Below, one piece after another: positions 1-7,073 of a stretch of 64,000 nucleotides of DNA. This DNA is from VRUE01 sp963774405 (GTDB lineage: Bacteria > Actinomycetota > Thermoleophilia > Solirubrobacterales > 70-9), in the NCBI GenBank assembly GCA_963774405.1, contig CAVZEV010000005.1:62001-126000 (forward strand). Reading direction: 5' to 3'. The translations under genes were made by a program, and so were the position numbers. The notes under the pieces are model-generated. The model was not told the DNA's origin. It saw nothing but the letters and a program-made list of their open reading frames with translations, and made no database searches. How positions within the stretch are numbered: position 1 is the stretch's first letter; every line of letters starts with the position of its first letter.

Positions 1-339
1 TAGCACCAGCCGCCCCCGTCGCGCCTTTGGCCCCGGTCGCCCCCGTCGCCCCGGCAGCTCCGTTGGCCCCATTGGCCCCCGCATCCCCCTTGGCCCCGGC
101 AGGGCCGGCGGGGCCTCAGGACCCGCGGGCCCGGCAGGCCCAGTAGCCCCCTTTGGACCCTTGGGCCCGCGCTTGCCGGCCTTTGCCTTCTTGGCCTTGT
201 GCGACTTCTTGGAGGCGAGGGCGCCGTGGCCGCCCGAAGAGTTGGAAGCGGCATAGGCGCCGCCGAGCATTGCGAAGACCAGGGCGATCACCGAGATGAC
301 TCCGGGGATGCCGAATCTCGTGCGTAGCGTCGAGAACAT
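1..339 (-). CDS. Collagen-like repeat protein, membrane-anchored (partial, frame break)
   Basis: Read leftwards from the ATG at 337-339, with an AAGGAGAG-type ribosome binding site near 350-357. Residues about 10-30 form one hydrophobic segment (VISVIALVFAMLGG) that can serve as signal or anchor. A Lys-rich linker follows, then Gly-X-Y triplets (GPKGPKGATGPAGPAG). Near 116-118 the triplet pattern jumps to another frame (GPAGPAGAKGDAGANG continues there), which fits loss of one base. Bacterial collagen-like proteins are usually surface exposed and form triple helices; function here is unknown. The 3' end lies outside the window. Confidence 0.75.
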   Translation of the reverse strand, partial: MFSTLRTRFGIPGVISVIALVFAMLGGAYAASNSSGGHGALASKKSHKAKKAKAGKRGPKGPKGATGPAGPAGPEAPPALPGPRGMRGPMGPTELPGRRGRPGPKARRGRLVL

Positions 340-647
340 CTAGATCTCTCTCCTTGTCCCGTGAGCCCCTCTGCCCGCCGCTTCCCTTAGCGGCTTCCTC
401 GAGGCTCGGTTATGTCCCTGTGGTCAGTTCAGTCCGCGTTCCGTTGCGAACTGAACTATATCGTACATAAAGCAAGGCAGTATGAGAACAAACTCGTTTG
501 CGAATGTCAAGGCCACGCGCGTTCCCATAGGAATTTGGCTCTCCAGCGCGGAGAGTGGCGGCGGCGAAGCGGGTGGTTTCTCTACGGAAGGCTGCGAATG
601 CGTTCCAATGAAGGGGAGAGATTGCCGCTCCGAGTGCTTGGAGGCGC
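340..647. other. Gene-poor stretch
   Basis: This holds the upstream region of the leftward collagen-like gene and of the rightward small ORFs. Several frames are open through it, but none shows a domain, a convincing ribosome binding site or the third-position G/C bias of the neighbours. A lower-GC pocket around 440-490 may contain promoters. I see no RNA gene or repeat. Confidence 0.4.
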
Positions 648-818
648 ATGGACCCCGTGGGGACGATCACGAACATGTCTGCCCTCGGCGCGATCGTCGG
701 TGCGGCGATCGCCCTGGCGAAGGGACGGGAGGAAGAGGCCTCCTACATCCTCCGGGGGACCGTCGTCGGCGGAGCTGTAGGCATGCTGAGGGTGCTGACC
801 GAAGCGCTATGGTTTTGA
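648..818 (+). CDS. Small hydrophobic protein, unknown
   Basis: A 56-residue frame starting ATG at 648 just after a GGAGG at 640-644 (spacing short, 3 nt). It holds two Gly/Ala-rich hydrophobic stretches (MSALGAIVGAAIALAKG and ILRGTVVGGAVGML) separated by an acidic turn, as in small holin-like or YtxH-type membrane proteins. It ends 4 nt before the next small ORF, suggesting a two-gene unit. No family is recognised; the call rests on composition and gene spacing only. Confidence 0.4.
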   Translation: MDPVGTITNMSALGAIVGAAIALAKGREEEASYILRGTVVGGAVGMLRVLTEALWF

Positions 819-822
819 GCGG

Positions 823-1017
823 ATGCACGGCTCACGTCACAACCATTCCCTTCTCTTCGTCGTCGGCCTGATCGCGGCTCTCACTCTGGGGCGCTGGGGA
901 CATCTCGGAAACGAGCAGATGCTGACGGCCGCAACCTTGGCCTTGCTCACGGTGGTGATCGTCTTGGCCGTTAGAGAGACCCGCGCAGGTCGCCGGCCTC
1001 AGCATCGAGACTCTTAG
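823..1017 (+). CDS. Small two-helix membrane protein, unknown
   Basis: A 64-residue frame starting ATG at 823. Two predicted membrane helices (LLFVVGLIAALTLGRW, then AATLALLTVVIVLAV) are followed by a short Arg-rich tail, so the C-terminus is probably cytoplasmic. It follows the 648-818 ORF by 4 nt, so the two are probably co-translated. It is convergent with the ATPase gene on the other strand. Function unknown; a holin-like or stress-associated role would be a guess. Confidence 0.45.
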   Translation: MHGSRHNHSLLFVVGLIAALTLGRWGHLGNEQMLTAATLALLTVVIVLAVRETRAGRRPQHRDS

Positions 1018-1053
1018 CGCCGAAGGTCCAATCCTTCGCCTACGGCTCGTGGC

Positions 1054-2481
1054 TCAGCCGAGTCGCTCGGCCGGCACCAGGTGCACGTCGTCGCGTTCTG
1101 CCTGCAGCTCCTCGAGCCGGGGCGAGAAGCTCGTGCGATCGAAGAAGTAGAGCTGCGCCCCCGGCGCGCCGAGCTCCTTGCGGATCGTCTCCAGCTTGTC
1201 GAGCTCGCCGGCGTCGTGGACGTGATCCGCGCTCCCGGCAGCGGGCCACTTGCAGGAGCCGAGCGCGAGCACTTCGCCCTCGGAGTCGACCGCGACCGCG
1301 TCGGCCTCGTAGGGGCGGCTGCGCAGCTTGCCGTCCTCGCGCCGGCGGATCGAGCCCCACCAGCGGCCCACCTCCGCCGCGGCATCCAGCTCCCCGCGCA
1401 GCCAGTTCTGGCAAACGCGCTCGAAGGCCTCCTCGGAGACGAACTTGTCGAGCTGCGGGAGCACCGACTCGGCCAGGTAGCGGTCGGCGTCCTCGCGAGT
1501 CTGCAGGCGGCTTTCGCGCGGCGCCACGAAGCGAAACCAGAAGCGCAGGAAAGGGTCGGCGATCGCGTAGTGGACCTTCTTGCCGGAGGCCTTGGTGACC
1601 GGGTAGCGGCGTTCGACCAGGCCCATCTCCTCGAGCGTCTCGAGGAAGGGGCGGATCTCCTCCGAGCGTGCCCGGCCGGTTCGCTGCGCGATCTCGTTGA
1701 GGCGGGTGACGCCGCCGGCGATCGCTCGCAGGCAGGACATGTAGGTGTCGATGTCGCGCAGGCGGCTCTCCTGGGCGAGCAGGAAGCGCGGCTCCTCGCG
1801 CAGCAGGCCGTCCGGGTAGAGGACGGCGCGACGGATCGCCTCCGCCAGGTCGCGCTCGGGGTCGATCTCCTTCAGGTAGTGGGGCACCCCGCCGAACACC
1901 GCCCAGGCCCTGATCCTCTCCTCGACGCTCCACCCCCCCGTGAAGGCGCCGATCTCCTGCCAGGCAAACGGCTGCAGGCGCAACGAGCCGGTCCGGCGCC
2001 CGTAGGTCGTCGCGCCGTAGCCGACGACGGAGCGCTCGAAGAAGCTGACGTCCGAGCCGGAGAGGCAGAGGAAGAGGTTGCCGTCGTCCTCGTGCTCGGC
2101 GGCGAAGCGATTGAGCAGCGAGCCGATCTCGGGCTCCTGGCGGGCGATGAACTGGAACTCGTCGAGGACGATCATCGTCTGGCCCTCCTTCAGCAGCTCC
2201 GAGAAGGCGGCGAAGACGGCGCGCCAGCCGGCCAGCGGCTGCTCGGCCAGGAGGCGACTGCCGGTGAAGCGCGCCAGCTCGGCGGAGATGTCGTCGAGCT
2301 GGTCCTGGCGACTGCCCGAGCTCGCCTCGAAGTAGAACTGGCGGCAGCGCTCGCCGAAGTGGCGCAGCAGCCTGCTCTTGCCGATGCGCCGGCGCCCGTA
2401 GAGGACGAAGTACTCGGCTCGTTTCGAGGCCAGCCGCTCGCCGAGAGCAGCCAACTCGTCACTGCGGTTGTGGAAGCTCAT
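1054..2481 (-). CDS. AAA-type ATPase with DUF234-like C-terminus
   Basis: A 475-residue protein of the ATPase_2/DUF234 type common in archaea and scattered in bacteria. Walker A is GRRRIGKS (about residues 29-36), Walker B is MIVLDEFQF (about 105-113), and a Ser/Asp sensor region follows (LSGSD). The second half carries a winged-helix segment (LNEIAQRTGRARSEEIRPFL) and then the DUF234 nuclease-like domain with the pair DAVAVD and VLALGSCKW. These proteins usually sit alone and behave like selfish or defence-linked genes. Upstream is an AT-rich nested dyad (2489-2529) that looks like its own operator. Substrate unknown. Confidence 0.8.
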   Translation of the reverse strand: MSFHNRSDELAALGERLASKRAEYFVLYGRRRIGKSRLLRHFGERCRQFYFEASSGSRQDQLDDISAELARFTGSRLLAEQPLAGWRAVFAAFSELLKEGQTMIVLDEFQFIARQEPEIGSLLNRFAAEHEDDGNLFLCLSGSDVSFFERSVVGYGATTYGRRTGSLRLQPFAWQEIGAFTGGWSVEERIRAWAVFGGVPHYLKEIDPERDLAEAIRRAVLYPDGLLREEPRFLLAQESRLRDIDTYMSCLRAIAGGVTRLNEIAQRTGRARSEEIRPFLETLEEMGLVERRYPVTKASGKKVHYAIADPFLRFWFRFVAPRESRLQTREDADRYLAESVLPQLDKFVSEEAFERVCQNWLRGELDAAAEVGRWWGSIRRREDGKLRSRPYEADAVAVDSEGEVLALGSCKWPAAGSADHVHDAGELDKLETIRKELGAPGAQLYFFDRTSFSPRLEELQAERDDVHLVPAERLG

Positions 2482-2488
2482 TGTGCTT

Positions 2489-2529
2489 AGAAACTATAGC
2501 ACAACTTAGTAAGCTATAACTTAGTTTCT
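2489..2529. promoter_or_regulatory. Nested inverted repeat upstream of ATPase gene
   Basis: Outer arms AGAAACTA (2489-2496) and TAGTTTCT (2522-2529) enclose inner arms TATAGC (2495-2500) and GCTATA (2513-2518). The site sits in an AT-rich pocket directly upstream of the ATPase start at 2481, where promoter and operator are expected. It probably binds a regulator, possibly the winged-helix part of the ATPase itself (inference). Confidence 0.5.
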
Positions 2530-2541
2530 ACGTACAACGAT

Positions 2542-3318
2542 CTACTTGCGCCCGGCGCGCTCGGACTCGCTGCGGGCGACCTTGCGGATGATCCGGCTCA
2601 TCGCCTTGTCGGTCGCTTCGGCCATCGCGATCTGGAAGACGCCCATCAGGACGTCGGCGCCCAGCGGCCGGGTGCGGTCGAGGGTTTCGCGCACTTTCGG
2701 CCAGTCGCTCTCCGGCCGGCCGGCCTCGTCGAAGGGTCTCCAGACCTGGTCGAGGAAGAGGTCGGTGAAGAGCTGGGCGATGTCGTCGGCCTTGCGGCGC
2801 AGCTTCTCGGCGGTTTCGAGGATCGCGCCCGAGCTCATCCCCACCTCGGCCAGGGCGGTGGCGGCCCTGGTCATCCGTGGGCTCACCACTTCGACTTTGC
2901 CGTCCGGCAGGCGGCGGATGGTGCCGAGCTTTTCTCCCCGTTCGAGCATCTCGAGGCCGCGGCCTTCCTCGATCTCCTTCTTCCACAGCTCGGCCAGCTC
3001 GGTCAGCTCGAAGATTTCCGGCGCCTCCTCTTCGAAGGGCGCGCGCAGGCTGCGGGTGAGGTTGTGGATCTCCTCGGCGGCGCCGTTGACGCTTTCCCCC
3101 ATGCGCCGGATCGCCTCGAGGTTGAGCCCCTCGGCCTGCAGTTCGCGGGTCAGTTCGATCCGCGCCACGTGCTCCTCGTTGTAGTAGCCGGTGCGGCCGT
3201 GGACGACCGGCGGCGGCAGCAGGCCGCGGGTCTGGTGGGCGCGAATGTTGCGCACCGTCATCCCGGTCCGCTCGGCCAGCTCACCGATCGTCATCTCGCC
3301 TTTGCTGGGTTTGTTCAC
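2542..3318 (-). CDS. MerR-family transcriptional regulator
   Basis: The N-terminus (MTIGELAERTGMTVRNIRAH, then GYYNEEHVARIELTRELQAEG) is a classical MerR winged helix; the remaining 180 residues form a helical effector region with no recognised metal-binding Cys pattern. I chose the GTG at 3318, which overlaps the TGA of the upstream SDR gene (GTGA), so the two are translationally coupled; an ATG at 3294 is the alternative. Coupling suggests it controls the SDR gene or senses its substrate. Effector unknown. Confidence 0.8.
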   Translation of the reverse strand: MNKPSKGEMTIGELAERTGMTVRNIRAHQTRGLLPPPVVHGRTGYYNEEHVARIELTRELQAEGLNLEAIRRMGESVNGAAEEIHNLTRSLRAPFEEEAPEIFELTELAELWKKEIEEGRGLEMLERGEKLGTIRRLPDGKVEVVSPRMTRAATALAEVGMSSGAILETAEKLRRKADDIAQLFTDLFLDQVWRPFDEAGRPESDWPKVRETLDRTRPLGADVLMGVFQIAMAEATDKAMSRIIRKVARSESERAGRK

Positions 3319-4037
3319 CCCTTCATCGTAAGCGGGAAACGCTGCCCGTTCATCTTTTTTGCCTGGTCCGAGCAGAGGAATGCGAGCGCTCCGGCGATGT
3401 CCTCGGCGGGGGTGAAGGTGGGGAACGTCTCGCCCGGGCTCTCTTCGCGCATGCGCGGGGTGAGGATCGCGTCGACGACGACGATGTTGGCGGTCGCGGT
3501 CGTGCCTTCGAAGCCGTCGGCATAGGCGAGCGTCCAGGCCTCGGCGGCGGCCTTGGCGGCGGCGTAGGCGGCGTTGGTGTTGGTCGGCGCCTGCGCCTGC
3601 TTGGAGGAGACGAGGGCGAAGCGACCGTGCTCGCTCGCCAGCAGGGCGTCGTGGAAGGCGCGCGTGGTGTGCTGGACGGTGCGCACGAGCGCGTCGTGGA
3701 GGACGTCCCAGTCCCCTAGCGGAGCCTCGTGCAGGGGCTCCCCCCCACGCCAGCCGCCGACCAGGTGCAGCAGCGCGTCGACCCGCCCGAAGCGCTCGAG
3801 CAGCGCGGCGCACCAGGCGCGCGTGGCGCCCTCGTCGAGCAGATCGACCGCGCGTCCGTCCCAACGCTCGGCAGGGAGGCCAAGCGCGGCGCCAACCTCG
3901 TCGATCCGCCCCTGGTCCATGTCGGTCCCGGCGATCGTCGCCCCGTCCGCCGCGAGCCGCTCGGCAACGACAGGACCGAGGCCGCCGGCAACGCCGGCGA
4001 TTGCGATCACACGGCCGTCGAGGCTGTTCCCATTCAT
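3315..4037 (-). CDS. SDR-family oxidoreductase
   Basis: A 240-residue short-chain dehydrogenase/reductase with a Rossmann nucleotide-binding loop near the N-terminus (AGVAGGLG), an acidic residue after beta-2 (GTDMDQ, favouring NAD) and the catalytic Tyr-Lys pair in YAAAK with an upstream Ser (LVSSKQ). The usual NNAG motif is altered to LHLVGGW. It is the first gene of a two-gene unit with the MerR regulator and is divergent from the endonuclease-like gene at 4106. Substrate cannot be told from sequence. Confidence 0.85.
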   Translation of the reverse strand: MNGNSLDGRVIAIAGVAGGLGPVVAERLAADGATIAGTDMDQGRIDEVGAALGLPAERWDGRAVDLLDEGATRAWCAALLERFGRVDALLHLVGGWRGGEPLHEAPLGDWDVLHDALVRTVQHTTRAFHDALLASEHGRFALVSSKQAQAPTNTNAAYAAAKAAAEAWTLAYADGFEGTTATANIVVVDAILTPRMREESPGETFPTFTPAEDIAGALAFLCSDQAKKMNGQRFPLTMKG

Positions 4038-4090
4038 TGGAGCATCATCGCGCAGGTCGGGCCGCGAAACTTTCTGTCCGACGCCTTTGC

Positions 4091-4102
4091 GAACATGTGT
4101 TC
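4091..4102. promoter_or_regulatory. Candidate LexA (SOS) box
   Basis: GAACATGTGTTC is a perfect GAAC-N4-GTTC dyad and matches the LexA box of Gram-positive bacteria and actinobacteria. It ends 3 nt before the ATG at 4106, so transcription would be leaderless or start inside the box. A single short dyad can occur by chance, but its position right at a nuclease gene start supports a regulatory role. Spotted by eye; no other copy was noticed in the window. Confidence 0.5.
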
Positions 4103-4105
4103 GTA

Positions 4106-4924
4106 ATGAGAACCGCGACAGCGCCGGGAGCGTACCACCGCGAGCGCCTGATCAATCGCCGCGCCCAGGGCGACCTCGGCGAGTTCTCGGCGATGGAGTG
4201 GCTGGCCAGCAAGGGTGCGCTCGTCTGGGTTCCACTCGGACACAGCCCTGACGTCGATTTGATGGCTGAGATAGACGGCCGCATATGCCGAGTGCAGGTC
4301 AAGACCTCAACCCAGAGTGCAGCAACGCCAAAAGGCAGCCGCCGCTGGAGAGTGATGATCGCGACCAATGGCGGCAATCAGAGCTGGAACAAGACCACGA
4401 AGACATTTGATCCCACCCGCGTTGATTTCCTCTTCGCCTTGGTCGGTGACGGCCGTCGCTGGTTCATTCCTGCGGCTTCTATAGAGGCCCAGCGCCAAGT
4501 TGCTCTCGGTGGTTCGAAATACTCGGAGTTCGAGATAGAGCGAGGGCAACCGATTGAGCGCCTGATCTACCCAAATGAGGCCGCAGCTCTAGAATCGCCG
4601 TCCCAAACTAGGGGGGGCGCCGGAGTTGGAGAGCCGGGCCGGCCTGTAAAGTCGGTAGCACTGCTTGAGTGGGTTCGATTCCCACCCCCCCCATCGAGAT
4701 TGAAGGTCTTCGGCGAAGAACCTTCCGCCGACACCGGAAATGGTCCCGCAGCGACTGGCGCGCCGCTGCGATTCCAGCGGACGCAGATCTCGTCTCAGCA
4801 CCAAATAACCATTCCGAGCGTGCCATTCCGCAAGGCCGGACTCAGGCCTGGCGATCGACTTCACGCTCGTGCTGATGGGCCGGGACGCGTCATCTTGGAG
4901 CGCCTGGAAACGCCGTCAAGCTAG
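4106..4924 (+). CDS. PD-(D/E)XK endonuclease-like protein; frame continues through tRNA-Tyr into AbrB-like tail
   Basis: Residues 1-165 look like the PD-(D/E)XK endonucleases associated with group I introns: E26 in GDLGEFSAMEWLASKG, PDVDL (D49, D51) and the QVK variant of the catalytic motif (Q64, K66). The frame then stays open through the whole tRNA-Tyr gene (4611-4693) and ends in an AbrB-type looped-hinge segment (SSQHQITIPSVPFRKAGLRPGDRL). The real nuclease may stop functionally before the tRNA, and the tail could start at a TTG near 4699. It lies under a candidate SOS box. Which product is made in the cell is open. Confidence 0.6.
   Translation: MRTATAPGAYHRERLINRRAQGDLGEFSAMEWLASKGALVWVPLGHSPDVDLMAEIDGRICRVQVKTSTQSAATPKGSRRWRVMIATNGGNQSWNKTTKTFDPTRVDFLFALVGDGRRWFIPAASIEAQRQVALGGSKYSEFEIERGQPIERLIYPNEAAALESPSQTRGGAGVGEPGRPVKSVALLEWVRFPPPPSRLKVFGEEPSADTGNGPAATGAPLRFQRTQISSQHQITIPSVPFRKAGLRPGDRLHARADGPGRVILERLETPSS
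4611..4693 (+). tRNA. tRNA-Tyr (anticodon GUA)
   Basis: Acceptor arms GGGGGGG (4611-4617) and CCCCCCC (4686-4692) pair fully, with discriminator A at 4693. D stem CCGG/CCGG, anticodon stem CCGGC/GTCGG with loop CTGTAAA (anticodon GTA at 4646-4648), a long variable arm (class II, as in bacterial tRNA-Tyr), and T stem GTGGG/CCCAC with TTCGATT. CCA is not encoded. It lies inside a longer same-strand reading frame. Confidence 0.93.
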
Positions 4925-4929
4925 AGGGA

Positions 4930-5310
4930 CTAGCCCGGCGCGACGCCCAGCCGCTCCTTCATCTGCTCGTTGAAGGCGGTGAGGGCGGACATCGGGCGCA
5001 TGAAGACGGTCAGCTCGGCGACGCGGCCGTCCTGGTCGAGCTCGAGGAAGTCGATGCCCTCGAGCTCACGGTCGCCGACGTTGGCCTTGAAGCGCAGGGC
5101 GACCGAGCTGCCTTCGTGCAGCTCGTCTATATAAGTGAGGTCTTCGAGCGTGGCGGCGACGTGGGTGAGCACGGCGCTGACCATCTCGCGGCCCTCGAAG
5201 CCGCGGAAGAGGATCGGGCTGTGCAGGACAACATCCTCGCGCAGCGTCTCCGTCAGCAGCTCGAGGTCCTTCGCTTCGGCGGCCCGGCGGAATGGGTGCG
5301 GCTCGGCCAT
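4930..5310 (-). CDS. NTF2-like / SnoaL-like protein
   Basis: A 126-residue single-domain protein starting ATG at 5310 (MAEPHPF). The pattern DLELLTETLREDVVLHSP, then GREMVSAVLTHVA, ends in a beta-rich half with GIDFLELDQDGRVAELTVF, typical of the NTF2-like cone fold used by SnoaL cyclases, ketosteroid isomerases and many uncharacterised small-molecule binders. It starts 20 bp from the divergent oxidoreductase gene. No catalytic assignment is possible. Confidence 0.7.
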   Translation of the reverse strand: MAEPHPFRRAAEAKDLELLTETLREDVVLHSPILFRGFEGREMVSAVLTHVAATLEDLTYIDELHEGSSVALRFKANVGDRELEGIDFLELDQDGRVAELTVFMRPMSALTAFNEQMKERLGVAPG

Positions 5311-5330
5311 AGCGGTGTACCTTACGCCCC

Positions 5331-5789
5331 ATGCCAAGTGATCGGACGCTTGCGAAGTTCTCCAATTCGCTCGGAGCCACGGGGCTGCGCTGGGCGGGCA
5401 AGATGAACGTGCCGCTCTACCGGCTCAGCGGTGGGCGGATCGGCGGCAAGGTCGGCCGCGCGCCGGTCCTGCTGCTGACCACGACGGGGCGCAAGTCGGG
5501 CCGGCAACGCACGGCGCCGGTCGTCTACCTCGCCGACGGCGAGAACGTGGTCGTGATCAACACCAACGCCGGCAACGCCAAGGTCCCGGCCTGGTCGCTC
5601 AACCTCAAGGCGAAGCCGGAGGGGGAAGTCGAGGTCGGGCGCAAGCGCTACGCCGTGCGCGCGCGGATCGCCGAGGGCGAGGAGCGCGAACGGCTCTGGC
5701 GCGCGCACAACGAGCAGTACGCGGGCTTCGACGACTACCAGGACAAGCTCGACCGAAAAGCCTCGGTCATCGTGCTCGAGCCGCGTTAG
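5331..5789 (+). CDS. DDN-family deazaflavin (F420)-dependent oxidoreductase
   Basis: A 152-residue member of the DDN/F420H2-dependent nitroreductase family. The split beta-barrel signature is clear: PVLLLTTTGRKSGRQRTAPV, then NAGNAKVPAWSLNLKAKPE and VEVGRKRYAVRAR. These enzymes use F420H2 to reduce quinones or nitro compounds and are expanded in actinobacteria. The stop overlaps the 3' end of the convergent sigma-factor gene by 4 nt. A second family member lies at 54489-54929. Confidence 0.88.
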   Translation: MPSDRTLAKFSNSLGATGLRWAGKMNVPLYRLSGGRIGGKVGRAPVLLLTTTGRKSGRQRTAPVVYLADGENVVVINTNAGNAKVPAWSLNLKAKPEGEVEVGRKRYAVRARIAEGEERERLWRAHNEQYAGFDDYQDKLDRKASVIVLEPR

Positions 5790-6902
5790 CTCGCCTCGCG
5801 CAGCATCTGCGCCTCGGGCAGGGCGCGCAGCTTCTTCAGCGTGTTGGTCTCGATCTGGCGGATCCGCTCGCGGGTGACGCCGAAGGTCTTCCCCACCTCC
5901 TCCAGGGTCAGCGGCTCGAGGCCGGAGAGGCCGTAGCGCAGCTCGATCACCTGGCGCTCGCGCTCGGGCAGGGCGTCGAGCGCCCGCCGCACGCCCTCGC
6001 GCTGCAGGTGCTCGCTCGCTTCCTCGAAGGGCTGGGCAGTCTCGTCGTCGGCGACGAAGTCGCCGAGCTCGGATTCGTCCTCGTCGCCGACCGGCTTCTC
6101 GAGCGAAACCGGCAGCTGGGCGACGCGGAGGATGTCGCGCACTTCTTCGAGCGGCCAGCGCAGCTCGGCGGCGATCTCGAACGGCTCCGGCTCGCGGCCC
6201 AGCGACTGGACCAGCTGGCGCTCGACATGGCCCACGCGGTTCAGCTTCTCGACCATGTGGACCGGGATGCGGATCGTCCGCGCCTTGTCGGCGATCGCCC
6301 GCGTCACCGCCTGGCGGATCCACCAGGTCGCGTAGGTGGAGAACTTGTAGCCGCGGCGGTAGTCGAACTTCTCGACCGCGCGGATCAGGCCCAGCGAGCC
6401 CTCCTGGATCAGGTCGAGGAAGCTGAGGCCGCGGCCCAGGTAGCCCTTGGCGATCGAGACGACGAGCCGCAGGTTGGCCTCGACCATCTGCCGCTTGGCG
6501 ACCATGTCGCCGCGCTCGATCCGCTTCGCCAGTTCGACCTCCTGCGCCGCGATGAGCAGGTCGACCTGGCCGATCGAGCGCAGGTAGAGGCGCAGCGAGT
6601 CGAGGCTCGGTTCGACCGTGAGGTCGAGCTCGGCCTCTTTTTTCGCCGCGGCGCCGTTGGCTCGCTTCGGCCCGCGCTTCCTTGTAGGCGTCGACGCCCT
6701 CCTCGGCGAGCACTTCGACGCCCTGCTCGACCAGGTGGGCGTGCAGGCCGGAGATCTGCTCCTTGGTGACCTCGACCTCCTCCAGCGTGTTGGCGATCTG
6801 CTCGAAGGTGAGGTAGCCGCGCTCGCGGCCCAGCGCGATCAGTCCGCGCAGCTCCTCCGGCTCCGCAAACGGCTGTGCATTCGAGTCCTGATCCAGTCCC
6901 AC
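5786..6902 (-). CDS. rpoD: RNA polymerase primary sigma factor (frame break)
   Basis: Regions 2-4 are intact from about 6505 downwards: DLIQEGSLGLIRAVEKFDYRR and YATWWIRQAVTRAI (region 2), EKPVGDEDESELGDF (region 3) and VTRERIRQIE in region 4.2. Region 1.1 (RGYLTFEQIANTLEEVEVTKE) lies upstream in another frame, ending near KEARAE; the correct frame resumes as KRANGAAAKKEAELDLTVEPS. The break is at about 6678-6690. The start is probably GTG at 6902. About 372 residues if joined, short for a primary sigma. As the gene is essential, a one-base sequence error is the simplest reading. Confidence 0.88.
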
Positions 6903-7073
6903 AGGGACCGTCTCCAACGGTTCGATCTCGCTGCCTCCGGTGCAACCCTGTCCCCCTGGCAGGGGAGGCCGACCCCAACGCTCCGGCCGCAGCAAGTATA
7001 GGCAGAAGAATTCGGTTCGGTCCGGCCCGCCGCACCCCGGCCGAGGGGCCCGGTCGCTTACGCTTCATAAGCC

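Noticed and set aside
1081..2490. 469-codon plus-strand frame opposite the AAA ATPase
   Set aside because: Low-complexity Ala/Leu/Arg/Glu composition and no motif, while the opposite strand has Walker motifs and a clear family.
4611..4693. Group I intron in tRNA-Tyr
   Set aside because: The tRNA is contiguous and folds without interruption; only the neighbouring nuclease resembles intron-type endonucleases.
5786..6902. rpoD as a true pseudogene
   Set aside because: All conserved regions are preserved on both sides of one break, which is not how a decaying gene looks, and the window has many similar breaks.
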